DNA from: JBEPVZ01 sp041690695
GTDB taxonomy: Bacteria > Patescibacteriota > Microgenomatia > Daviesbacterales > UBA10151
Direction: 5' to 3'
Assembly (NCBI GenBank): GCA_041690695.1
Contig: JBEPVZ010000017.1
Location: 1-24,168, forward strand
DNA: 24,168 nt
Shown: positions 14,701-21,539 of the stretch, one piece after another
Layout of the letters: every line of letters starts with the position of its first letter
Position numbering within the stretch: the first letter of the stretch is position 1
Program-made: the position numbers and the translations under genes
Notes under the pieces: model-generated
Database searches by the model: none
What the model was told of the DNA's origin: nothing
What the model saw: only the letters and a program-made list of their open reading frames with translations

Positions 14701-15679
14701 TATTTGGCAAAAATTGCCTAAACCGTTTTTCGTTTTAGCTCCCATGGATGACGTGACTGATCGGGTTTTTCGCCAAGTTTTAGTTCGTATTGGTAAACCG
14801 GATCTATTCTTTACTGAATTTACTAATGTTGATGGCTTAGCTTCTGAAAAAGGACGTAAACCATTAATGGATAGATTAGTTTTTGATGAAATTGAAAAAC
14901 CGATTATTGCTCAAATTTGGGGTAAGAAACCTGAAAATTATTACAAAATAGCTAAAGAGTTAGTGGAGATGGGTTATGATGGAATCGATATTAACATGGG
15001 TTGCCCGGTTGTCGATGTTGTTCGAAATGGTAATTGTAGCGCTTTAATTAATAACCAACCGCTCGCTAAAGAGATTATTCAAGCGACTCAGGAAGGCGCC
15101 GTAGGCGTACCGGTTAGTGTCAAAACCCGAATTGGTTTTAAAGAGATTCAGATTGAAGAATGGCTCGGATTTTTATTATCACTCAATCTTGATGCTTTAA
15201 CTGTTCATGGACGAACTGTTAAGGAGATGAGTAAGGTTCCGGCCCATTGGGATGAGATTGCTAAGGTCGTTAAGCTTAAAAATCAGATTAATCCCCAAAC
15301 GATTATTATTGGCAATGGGGATGTTAAAAATCGGATTGATGGAACTCGTTTAGCTGAACAATCAGGAGTTGATGGGATTATGATTGGTCGAGGTATTTTT
15401 GAAAACTTATGGGCATTTAATCCAAGCTATCAAGAGGGTAGTCCGGACATTCAAGCTAAGTTAAAAATCTTAGTTGAACATACTAAATTATTTGAAAAAA
15501 CTTGGACAAGCAAGAAAAACTTTGCCATACTCCGTAAATTTTATAAAGCTTACGTTCGAGATTTTAATGGCGCAACTGAATTACGGGTCAAACTAATGGA
15601 AACTAATACTCCAGAGGAAGTCTATAAAATAATTAACTCTTTAGACCAACAAAGTCTATCTTCGGAAAAATTGATCTAA
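14687..15679 (+). CDS. dus: tRNA-dihydrouridine synthase
   Basis: The 330-residue protein is an FMN TIM-barrel of the Dus family (PF01207). Visible motifs are APMDDVTD at 18-25, DINMGCP at 101-107 with catalytic C106, VSVKTRIGF at 143-151 with K146 and R148, LTVHGRT with H174, and the phosphate-binding IGNGDV and GIMIGRGIF segments near the C-terminal side of the barrel. The enzyme reduces specific uridines in tRNA to dihydrouridine using NAD(P)H. Which of the Dus subfamilies it belongs to cannot be settled by eye. The start overlaps the end of the unknown gene by 14 bases. Its 3' end runs 47 bases into the convergent small gene on the minus strand. Confidence 0.93.
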   Translation: MTKNNIWQKLPKPFFVLAPMDDVTDRVFRQVLVRIGKPDLFFTEFTNVDGLASEKGRKPLMDRLVFDEIEKPIIAQIWGKKPENYYKIAKELVEMGYDGIDINMGCPVVDVVRNGNCSALINNQPLAKEIIQATQEGAVGVPVSVKTRIGFKEIQIEEWLGFLLSLNLDALTVHGRTVKEMSKVPAHWDEIAKVVKLKNQINPQTIIIGNGDVKNRIDGTRLAEQSGVDGIMIGRGIFENLWAFNPSYQEGSPDIQAKLKILVEHTKLFEKTWTSKKNFAILRKFYKAYVRDFNGATELRVKLMETNTPEEVYKIINSLDQQSLSSEKLI

Positions 15680-15923
15680 TCTCGGCCTGAAATTTCTCAG
15701 CTAATTGGGTTGAGAATTTGCTAAAACCGGTATTTTCTGAATGTCCACACAAAATATTCTCATATCGGCGAATCACGTCTTGAACATCCAAACCAATCTC
15801 GTTAAATTTTTGCTGATTTAGTTTAGGATTAGCTTCATACTCATCATGAATTTGTCTAAAATCATCAAACAGTTTTTTATTTTGAGTTAACATTAGTTGG
15901 ACGACTTGTTGGTATTTTGTCAT
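15633..15923 (-). CDS. Small helical protein of unknown function, 96 aa
   Basis: The 96-residue product is predicted almost all helical, with an invariant-looking core: FDDFRQIHDEYEANPKLNQQ, then IGLDVQDVIRRYENILCG, and a C-terminal SIFPKIDFVG. I recall similar short proteins in candidate-phyla genomes but know no function. It has no signal or membrane segment. It is convergent with the dus gene and overlaps its last 47 bases in antisense. The start is supported by a promoter whose predicted first base is 15924, right before the ATG (15923-15921). The promoter shares its core with that of the divergent CDF gene. Confidence 0.75.
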   Translation of the reverse strand: MTKYQQVVQLMLTQNKKLFDDFRQIHDEYEANPKLNQQKFNEIGLDVQDVIRRYENILCGHSENTGFSKFSTQLAEKFQAEIRSIFPKIDFVGLKS

Positions 15924-15938
15924 AAAGCCCTTTATACT
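15909..15938 (+). promoter_or_regulatory. Promoter of the CDF transporter gene
   Basis: TTGGTA (15909-15914) and TATACT (15933-15938) are 18 bp apart. Predicted start near 15945 leaves three leader bases before ATG 15948. The -35 lies inside the divergent gene. Confidence 0.65.
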
Positions 15939-15960
15939 AAATAAGCTATGGAACAGTCAA
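15931..15960 (-). promoter_or_regulatory. Promoter of the minus-strand 96-aa gene, overlapping the CDF promoter
   Basis: Read on the minus strand, TTGACT (15960-15955), an 18-bp spacer and TATAAA (15936-15931) predict a start at 15924, one base before the ATG. Its -10 overlaps the plus-strand TATACT (15933-15938), so the two polymerases cannot bind at once. Confidence 0.6.
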
Positions 15961-16862
15961 GAATGAGTGCTAAAAAAGTTATTACAATCTCCTTTATCGT
16001 TGATTTATTGGATTTGATATTAAGTTTAATCGTAGCCATATTATCGGGAAGTGTCGTTATGCTCTCCCAAGTTTTAGAAGGTGGAGCCGATTTATTATCT
16101 TCAGGCTTATTATTAGTTGGTCTTCAAAAGTCTAATCGCTTAGCTGATCGGAGTCATCCTTTTGGCTATGGTCGCGAGATCTATTTTTGGACTCTGTTGT
16201 CGGCTTTAATTATGTTTAGCGTTACCGCTACTTTGTCAATTTATCTCGGATGGCAAAGATTTATGAATCCCGAACCTTTGCATAATTTAAATCTCGCTTT
16301 TGGAATCTTAGCCTTGACGACGGTTACTAACGGTTATGCTTTTTGGTTGAGTTTAAAAAGGTTGATGACCAGGCATCATCTTAAGCAAATTATCCGCATA
16401 TTTTATCGCTCTTCTTTAGTTGAGACTAAAACCACTTTTATTCTTGATCTAACGGGTACCTTAGCCTCGCTAGTTGGTTTGGCGGCTTTGCTTATATATA
16501 AAGTCACGGGTGATCTTCATTATGATGGAATTGGCGCCATCTTAATTGGAGTTGTCTTAGCTATTCTAGCGTTTTTACTGTTGCTTGGAATTAAAGATTT
16601 ATTGATTGGTAAAAGTGCCAGTCCTGAAACAGAATCTAAAATTAAACAGGCAGCTTTAATTATTCCAGAAGTCCATGAAATTTTAGATTTGAAAACCTTG
16701 CATATTGGTTCCGAAAGGTTGCTCGTAAACCTTGAAGTTCATTTACAAAGTCGATTGACAACTCGGGAGATTGAAAAATTAATCGATAAGATTAAATTAA
16801 GTATTCAACAATCTGTTCCTTCAGTTAAACATATTCAAGTTGAGCTTGAAACTCCAGATTAA
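15948..16862 (+). CDS. Cation diffusion facilitator (CDF) family transporter
   Basis: The 304-residue protein has six membrane helices followed by a C-terminal cytoplasmic domain (about 220-304), the CDF plan (PF01545). The HPFGYGREIYFW segment (70-81) is typical. CDF proteins export Zn, Mn, Fe, Co or related divalent ions in exchange for protons. The transport site is unusual: the helix-2 pair is E44/D48 instead of Asp/Asp, and helix 5 has T163/D167 where zinc carriers such as YiiP have His/Asp. This resembles the divergent SLC30A9-like branch and leaves the substrate uncertain. It starts divergently from the 96-aa gene and its TAA stop shares the palindrome TTAA with the convergent hydrolase gene. 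Confidence 0.9.
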   Translation: MEQSRMSAKKVITISFIVDLLDLILSLIVAILSGSVVMLSQVLEGGADLLSSGLLLVGLQKSNRLADRSHPFGYGREIYFWTLLSALIMFSVTATLSIYLGWQRFMNPEPLHNLNLAFGILALTTVTNGYAFWLSLKRLMTRHHLKQIIRIFYRSSLVETKTTFILDLTGTLASLVGLAALLIYKVTGDLHYDGIGAILIGVVLAILAFLLLLGIKDLLIGKSASPETESKIKQAALIIPEVHEILDLKTLHIGSERLLVNLEVHLQSRLTTREIEKLIDKIKLSIQQSVPSVKHIQVELETPD

Positions 16863-17758
16863 CGAGTAAAATATTGATAGACGGCTTGAGATAACTTGGC
16901 GATTTGAGCTTGGGCATCGGCTGGCGAGTCCGTTTCGGATAAAACTACGATAATATAATCGCCCTTTGGTGAGAGGACAACTCCGGCATCATGTTTATCA
17001 TAATCAATATCGCCGGTTTTATGGGCGACCTGAACATCCTCCGGCAATAGTTTCGGTAAACCATCATTAAGTTGCTGTTTAGCTAATAAATCCATCATCT
17101 CTTTTGAAGCCTCCGGGCTAACAACTTGGCTGTTATAAATTTGCCCCAAAAATTTAGCAATATCTGAGGCGGTTGACATGGGTGGTTCGCCAAGGTGAGA
17201 TTCAGATAAGCCTTGTTTTTGCATAAATTGGCTAATGGTCGACTCTTTAACTTTTTCAGTTAAAAGTAGAGCATTATAATTTGAAGAGATGGTAATCATC
17301 TGATAAAGTGCCTGATCGACACTCGCCGTAATTGTTCCTTCAGTTAGCTCGGCATAATCTGGGTCAATCTCGAATTCTTGATTTAAAGTTGGAATATCTT
17401 GGCTTAAAACTTGATCAGAAGTTAAACTGCCTGTGGCAATTTGGTCATAAACGGTTCCCATCACCCAAAGTTTATACAGACTCCCAGTTTGAAATGCTTG
17501 ATGCTCATTTAGATTATAAGTTTCACCTGTTTTAATATTTTTAATGACGATTGCATATTGACCAGGAACTCCGGACATCGCAATATTAACGATATTTTTT
17601 AAAGTGGGCTGAGTATTTGTATAATTAGTGCCTGAGATATTCGCGGCTGAGACAAAACTTAAGGGGAAATCTTTTTTGCCAATTTGACTAGAATTTAATG
17701 CCCACAAACCAACTGTCATAATAATCAAAATGGTGAGCAACTTTTGAGATTTTGTCAT
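16859..17758 (-). CDS. Class A beta-lactamase-like serine hydrolase, membrane-anchored or secreted
   Basis: The 299-residue protein has an N-terminal hydrophobic segment (about 6-22) without a clear cleavage site, so it is probably anchored or exported. The penicillin-binding fold motifs are present: SLYK at 93-96 (nucleophile S93, K96), SSN at 158-160 in place of the usual SDN, and KTG at 247-249. The omega-loop region between SSN and KTG is short, with only E191 in a GEPPMSTASD context. Because the deacylating Glu of true class A enzymes is not clearly placed, a cell-wall-related hydrolase (PF13354) is likelier than a resistance enzyme. The stop overlaps that of the CDF gene by four bases. 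Confidence 0.85.
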   Translation of the reverse strand: MTKSQKLLTILIIMTVGLWALNSSQIGKKDFPLSFVSAANISGTNYTNTQPTLKNIVNIAMSGVPGQYAIVIKNIKTGETYNLNEHQAFQTGSLYKLWVMGTVYDQIATGSLTSDQVLSQDIPTLNQEFEIDPDYAELTEGTITASVDQALYQMITISSNYNALLLTEKVKESTISQFMQKQGLSESHLGEPPMSTASDIAKFLGQIYNSQVVSPEASKEMMDLLAKQQLNDGLPKLLPEDVQVAHKTGDIDYDKHDAGVVLSPKGDYIIVVLSETDSPADAQAQIAKLSQAVYQYFTR

Positions 17759-17767
17759 AAGTAGATT

Positions 17768-17776
17768 ATTTTAACA
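17768..17776 (-). promoter_or_regulatory. Extended -10 promoter of the serine hydrolase gene
   Basis: On the minus strand TGT followed by TAAAAT (17773-17768) predicts a start near 17761, three bases before the ATG at 17758. The 141-bp divergent gap 17759-17899 also serves the 61-aa gene, for which I cannot choose a single -10. Confidence 0.6.
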
Positions 17777-17880
17777 GATCTATTTAAGAGTAGGCTTATA
17801 AATAAATATTCTTAGCCAATTCTTACTTTCTTTTGAGCTTAATCTTAAGCATTATATTTAAAATAGCTTTATATAAATTA

Positions 17881-17891
17881 GAAGGGGGTGA
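17881..17891 (+). promoter_or_regulatory. Strong Shine-Dalgarno site of the 61-aa gene
   Basis: GAAGGGGGTGA (17881-17891) lies 8 bases before ATG 17900. It is the longest purine-rich ribosome-binding site in the window, and it is the main support for this short gene. Confidence 0.8.
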
Positions 17892-17899
17892 GCTAAACT

Positions 17900-18085
17900 A
17901 TGGGAGATAAAAATAAACGCTCTGATTCTCAAGAAGATCAGTCAGATTTGAATAAAACATCTGGAGATCAAAATTCAGTTGATGAATCTGGAGAAAAGGG
18001 TGGGGAAGCCACTTATCCAAACTATGATGGTCAAATTGGCCAACAAGATGACTCAATGTCTGATGATTCAGGCCTTGTTAGATAG
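17900..18085 (+). CDS. Small acidic, disordered protein of unknown function, 61 aa
   Basis: The product is very rich in Asp, Ser, Gly, Gln and Lys, has no Cys, Trp, His or Phe, and almost no hydrophobic residues, so it should be soluble and disordered. It has no known domain I can name. The reason to accept it is the strong Shine-Dalgarno site eight bases upstream, unlike most genes here. Such a signal suggests high translation. The following gene starts 74 bases after its stop. It could be a stress, surface or nucleic-acid-mimic type protein, but there is no direct evidence for any of these. Confidence 0.65.
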   Translation: MGDKNKRSDSQEDQSDLNKTSGDQNSVDESGEKGGEATYPNYDGQIGQQDDSMSDDSGLVR

Positions 18086-18142
18086 ATTAAGGTAGGAGAT
18101 GCTTGAGCTTTGGGTAGAAATTCTACTTCAAGCGCAGCTTAG

Positions 18143-18151
18143 TGATATAAT
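18143..18151 (+). promoter_or_regulatory. Extended -10 promoter fixing the GTG start of the methyltransferase
   Basis: TGA followed by TATAAT (18146-18151) is a full consensus extended -10. Predicted start is 18158, one base before GTG 18159. A dyad, GTAGAA and TTCTAC around one base (18114-18126), lies just upstream. Confidence 0.7.
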
Positions 18152-18158
18152 TTGCTTT

Positions 18159-18737
18159 GTGGTAAAGCCAAAATTGGATAAATCAATCGACGAGGTAATT
18201 TTGCATGGTTTTGAATTTAAACTTAAAACCATACCGGGCGTTTTTTCATCGACTGGAATTGATAATGGCACTAAACTTTTAATTGACAATTTAAATATCC
18301 AAGATGAAACCGTCGTAGCGGATTTAGGATCTGGCAATGGAGTCGTTGGCTTTGTGGCCGCAAAACTTAATCCGAGAGGCCATGTTCATTTATTAGACGA
18401 TAGCCTGCGGGCGACTGAGCTTGCTCGGGATAATGTTGAATTAAATAAATTAGATCGAAATGTCGAGGTTTATTTGAGTGATCTATTTTCGGCCGTTTCT
18501 ACTCGCACTTATCATCAAATTTATTCAAACCCTCCCCAACAACTTGGCAATGATTTCTTAGAAGAATTAATTAACGAATCTTTTCAACATCTTAAACTAG
18601 GAGGGGAGCTTTATTTAGTTGTAAAATCGAATTTAAAAGCGGTCTTTGAAAGAATGCTTAAGAAAACTTTTAAAAATAGCCAAATTATTGCCCAAAATAG
18701 GGAATACGTTATATGGACAAGCCGCAAGACAAACTAG
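18159..18737 (+). CDS. Class I SAM-dependent methyltransferase, RsmC/RlmG-like
   Basis: From GTG 18159 the protein is 192 residues with the small-domain MTS fold (PF05175). The entry segment GVFSSTGIDNGTKLL near residues 29-43 matches the GVFS-G-D-GS-LL signature of RsmC/RlmG rRNA guanine methyltransferases. VADLGSGNGVVG is SAM motif I and YSNPP is the catalytic NPP(F/Y)-type motif that places the target base. It probably methylates a guanine N2 in rRNA, but a single-domain form like this cannot be assigned to one site by eye. An ATG at 18099 would add 20 residues upstream of the promoter; its AGGAG touches the ATG directly, so it is unlikely to work. The 3' end overlaps the phosphoesterase gene by 25 bases. 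Confidence 0.82.
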   Translation: MVKPKLDKSIDEVILHGFEFKLKTIPGVFSSTGIDNGTKLLIDNLNIQDETVVADLGSGNGVVGFVAAKLNPRGHVHLLDDSLRATELARDNVELNKLDRNVEVYLSDLFSAVSTRTYHQIYSNPPQQLGNDFLEELINESFQHLKLGGELYLVVKSNLKAVFERMLKKTFKNSQIIAQNREYVIWTSRKTN

Positions 18738-19261
18738 CTAAATATCGGTCAATGCGTAAGGAGTCAAAGACTCCCGAGCCGTTTGGTGGTAAATCCGATG
18801 AAAAACATTTGGTCTTTGTCGTTCAAAAACATGCTGCGACCGCGCTCCACTATGATTTTAGATTAGAAGTTAATGGAGCCATGCCATCTTGGGCAATTCC
18901 AAAGGGTCCTTCACTTGACCCAAAAGATAAACGCTTGGCCATGAAAACCGAGGATCATCCGATGGATTATCGTCATTTTGCTGGCATAATTCCAGAAGGT
19001 GAATATGGAGCCGGCATAGTTGAGATTTGGGACGAAGGTTATTATCTCCCCGAAATTGAAATCTCAAAAGGCGACCGTAAGGTCGTTCAAGATAAAAATG
19101 AAGGTCAAAAGGTTATGGAAGAGGGCATTAAAAAAGGCGAGATTAAATTTGAATTATTTGGAAAAAAACTAAAAGGATCTTTTGCCTTATTTAAAACTAA
19201 AGGATTTCCCCCAGGGAGCACTAAAGAAACTTGGCTAATAATTAAGCATCGCGATCCATAA
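18713..19261 (+). CDS. Stand-alone LigD-type DNA 3'-phosphoesterase
   Basis: The 182-residue protein is a single phosphoesterase domain (PF13298), in other bacteria often the N-terminal part of the NHEJ ligase LigD. The Pseudomonas LigD active-site residues can be followed with an offset of two: H40, H46, D48 and R50 in KHAATALHYDFRLE, K64, R74, H82 and Y86, with the GIIPEGEYGAG loop at 91-101. It would trim 3'-phosphates or ribonucleotides from DNA ends. The N-terminal element that often reads KRDF here reads MRKE, so one proposed Asp is missing. I kept ATG 18713 because it retains the conserved Lys/Tyr helix before TPEP; ATG 18752 is the alternative. No ku or ligase gene is near. Confidence 0.88.
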   Translation: MDKPQDKLAKYRSMRKESKTPEPFGGKSDEKHLVFVVQKHAATALHYDFRLEVNGAMPSWAIPKGPSLDPKDKRLAMKTEDHPMDYRHFAGIIPEGEYGAGIVEIWDEGYYLPEIEISKGDRKVVQDKNEGQKVMEEGIKKGEIKFELFGKKLKGSFALFKTKGFPPGSTKETWLIIKHRDP

Positions 19262-19535
19262 AACCATTATTATCTTGAATAGATTGTTCGGTCTTTTTTA
19301 GCTTATCTAAAACGCGTTCTGGACTTTCTGAAGTTGATATTTTAATAATATGCTTTTTATATTCTTTCCACTCCTCAGGAGTAACCTTGCCCATATACTT
19401 AGTTTGATCGCCATTTCGGATTCCGGCTTTCCAACTAATTATTTTGACAACTAAACTATGAATCTTTTCGTTAGCAATATGATTATCTAACGCGATCTGT
19501 TTTTGTTCTTCTTTGGTGCGTTTAGGAGCGGTCAT
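19242..19535 (-). CDS. Small charged protein of unknown function, 97 aa
   Basis: The 97-residue product is helical and strongly charged, with a basic N-terminus (TAPKRTKEEQKQIALDNHIANEK), a central KIISWKAGIRNGDQTKYMGKVTPEEW region and an acidic/lysine-rich C-terminus. It has no membrane segment or known motif. It is convergent with the phosphoesterase gene and overlaps its end by 20 bases. A TATAAT on the minus strand (19558-19553) predicts a start near 19546, eleven bases before the ATG at 19535. It begins 27 bases after the helicase stop, so it could also be read through from that gene. I do not recognise its family. Confidence 0.65.
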   Translation of the reverse strand: MTAPKRTKEEQKQIALDNHIANEKIHSLVVKIISWKAGIRNGDQTKYMGKVTPEEWKEYKKHIIKISTSESPERVLDKLKKTEQSIQDNNGFMDRDA

Positions 19536-19562
19536 GAACAGTAATATTCTTAATTATATATC

Positions 19563-20813
19563 TTAATCGACAAAAGTTAAAGCTGTTCCTGGTTTATTAG
19601 CTCGACCGGTTCGTCCAATCCGGTGAATATAGTCTTCATAAGTTTCCGGAAGCTCGTAATTAATGACGTGAGTGACATTATCAATATCCAGTCCACGTGA
19701 TGCGACATCAGTTGCTAGAAGAATTTTAATCTGATTATCTTTAAAACTTTGTAAAACTCGTTTACGATGGCCTTGAGTTTTATTACCATGGATTGCCCCT
19801 GTTTTAAAACCACGAATCTCAAGTTCGTCATTTAATTTTTCAATACCATGTTTAGTCCGACCAAAAATTAAGACTTTATCAACTCCTTCAGAAATTAAAA
19901 TATCATGTAATTGATCGACTTTTTTGTTTCTGTCTGTAACTTTAACAATATCTTGATCAATATTTTCTTGAGGTGAGTTTTGTTTAATTGAAACCGTAAC
20001 AGGATTATTAACGAAGGCTTTTAGAATCTCACTAACTTTATTAGAAATAGTAGCTGAAAAGAATAAAGATTGACGAACTTGGGGTAAAAACGACAAGAAG
20101 AATTTAATATCTTCAATAAATCCAATGTCGACCATTAAATCAACTTCATCTAAAACAAAGTTTGAAAAGTCATCAAGATGTAAAACTTTTTGCTTAATTA
20201 AATCTTTGAGTCGGCCGGGTGTACCGATTACAAAATGAGGATTTCGGCGAACTTCATGAATTTGGCGATTCATATTAGCCCCACCAATAACTAAGGTCGA
20301 GTAAAGTTTCATATTTGAGGAAAATTTAACTAACTCTTGTTGGATTTGAAAGGCTAACTCTCTGGTTGGGGCGACAATTAAAACTTTTTGATTACGATCT
20401 TTATAAACTTTATCAATTAACGGAACTAAAAAGGCGGCTGTTTTACCGCTACCTGTATTAGCTAAGCCAATTAAATCTCGACCTTCGAGTAAAGCTGGAA
20501 TAGCTTGATCCTGAATAGGAGTCGGCTGAATATAACCATGATTGGCAATATTTTCTTTAAGAATCGGATTTATATCAAAGTCATTAAATTTATGGGTTGG
20601 TACAAAGTCAGCTTGGCTATTACCGGAGGCTTTTTTAATAAAGATACTGGTATCCCGACCGAGTTGACTCGGACGATTTGAGCGGGATGAAAATCTAGAG
20701 TTAGAATGAAAATTATTTCCAGGTTTATTAAAACCACCACCTGAAGATGATTTATAAAACCCACCGCGGGTTGTTCCTCTACTCGAGAAACTAGATTTGT
20801 TTCCTTGATACAT
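19563..20813 (-). CDS. DEAD-box-family ATP-dependent RNA helicase with DEVD motif II
   Basis: The 416-residue protein has a Gly/Ser/Asn/Arg-rich disordered N-terminus (1-65), then a complete SF2 helicase core: Q motif (about 74-105), ANTGSGKTAA as motif I (118-127, K124), PTRELAFQ as Ia, TPGRL, motif II DEVD at 222-225, SAT as motif III, DVASRGLDI as motif V and HRIGRTGRANKPG as motif VI. It ends soon after motif VI, so there is no C-terminal extension. Motif II is DEVD rather than DEAD; the two acids that bind Mg-ATP are kept. Such enzymes remodel RNA in ribosome assembly, decay or cold growth. The unusual RG/SG-rich tail is at the N-terminus instead of the usual C-terminus. Confidence 0.93.
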   Translation of the reverse strand: MYQGNKSSFSSRGTTRGGFYKSSSGGGFNKPGNNFHSNSRFSSRSNRPSQLGRDTSIFIKKASGNSQADFVPTHKFNDFDINPILKENIANHGYIQPTPIQDQAIPALLEGRDLIGLANTGSGKTAAFLVPLIDKVYKDRNQKVLIVAPTRELAFQIQQELVKFSSNMKLYSTLVIGGANMNRQIHEVRRNPHFVIGTPGRLKDLIKQKVLHLDDFSNFVLDEVDLMVDIGFIEDIKFFLSFLPQVRQSLFFSATISNKVSEILKAFVNNPVTVSIKQNSPQENIDQDIVKVTDRNKKVDQLHDILISEGVDKVLIFGRTKHGIEKLNDELEIRGFKTGAIHGNKTQGHRKRVLQSFKDNQIKILLATDVASRGLDIDNVTHVINYELPETYEDYIHRIGRTGRANKPGTALTFVD

Positions 20814-20986
20814 ATAAAACTAGGAGCTATTTTGAAGAATATAAATCCGCTAACTGGTTAAGTAGCATTCATGCATAAATTGCAAGAATTAAAGGAAGAA
20901 ATTGTCGTATAGCTCAAATTTCTAAATTAACTAGAGGTAAGTGTAACATAGCTCAATCCAAATAGCAAACGACTATGGGATAATAC
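20814..20986. other. 173-bp gap with a possible relic of a small gene
   Basis: The gap separates the helicase start from the end of msrA. On the plus strand ATG 20871 opens MHKLQELKEEIVV and stops. After a frame change near 20904-20909 a second stretch reads RIAQISKLTRGKCNIAQSK before a stop. Together they look like the start of a small basic helical protein broken by a frameshift. There is no other feature that I can support; the evidence for a relic is weak. Confidence 0.2.
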
Positions 20987-21502
20987 TCATTTATATTCTT
21001 CTTTGACATCACTATTAAATTTATCGAGTAGTTTTTTAATTTTGGGGTCAATGATGATAGAGCAATAAGGATTTAGGTTTTTATTATTATCATAATAATC
21101 TTGGTGATAATCCTCGGCTGAATAGAATTTATCAAAAGGAGCAATTTCTGTTACGGCATCTTTAGGTTTTGAGTCTTCAGCCAATTTTTTCTGAGTATCA
21201 TTGTGATAAAAGATCGCTGAGCGATATTGAGTTCCAACATCAGCTCCTTGGCGATTTAAGGTTGTCGAATCATGAGTCGCCCAAAATATATCTAAAATAT
21301 GTTGATAGGGAATAACTTTAGGATCAAATTTGACTTGAATAGCTTCAGCATGGCCAGTTTGACCTCCCGAAACTTTATCATAAGTTGGACCTTCGGTATT
21401 ACCTCCAGCGTAACCCGAGATGACTTCGGTTACTCCTTTAAGTCTTTTAAAGATAGCTTCTGTACACCAAAAGCATCCACCAGCCAGTGTTGCGGTTTCC
21501 AT
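20987..21502 (-). CDS. msrA: Peptide-methionine (S)-S-oxide reductase MsrA
   Basis: The 171-residue protein shows the MsrA signature GGCFWCTEAIF with catalytic C10, followed by VSGYAGG-x5-PTYDKVSGGQTGHAEAIQV, LNRQGADVGTQYRSAIFY and YSAEDYHQDYY. C147 in NPYC is a candidate resolving cysteine. It reduces methionine-S-sulfoxide in proteins using thioredoxin. No signal peptide is present, so it acts in the cytoplasm. The gene is divergent from a DipZ-like thioredoxin fusion with only 37 bases between the two starts, which suggests linked redox control. A minus-strand TATACT (21517-21512) predicts a start at 21505, three bases before the ATG. Confidence 0.96.
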   Translation of the reverse strand: METATLAGGCFWCTEAIFKRLKGVTEVISGYAGGNTEGPTYDKVSGGQTGHAEAIQVKFDPKVIPYQHILDIFWATHDSTTLNRQGADVGTQYRSAIFYHNDTQKKLAEDSKPKDAVTEIAPFDKFYSAEDYHQDYYDNNKNLNPYCSIIIDPKIKKLLDKFNSDVKEEYK

Positions 21503-21511
21503 GTAAAATAA

Positions 21512-21530
21512 AGTATAACTTATATATAGA
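21512..21530. promoter_or_regulatory. Divergent -10 elements of msrA and the dipZ-like gene
   Basis: On the minus strand TATACT (21517-21512) serves msrA. On the plus strand TATATA (21521-21526) or TATAGA (21525-21530) precedes ATG 21540 by 9 to 13 bases. Both messages would have very short leaders. No clear -35 hexamers are seen on either side. Confidence 0.5.
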
Positions 21531-21539
21531 CCTTTTTAA

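Noticed and set aside
16859..17758. Calling the serine hydrolase a true class A beta-lactamase
   Set aside because: Motif SDN reads SSN, the omega loop is short and the deacylating Glu is not clearly placed.
18099..18158. Upstream ATG (18099) as the start of the methyltransferase, with AGGAG before it
   Set aside because: AGGAG touches the ATG with no spacer, the added 20 residues match nothing in the family, and a consensus extended -10 lies inside them with a predicted start at 18158.
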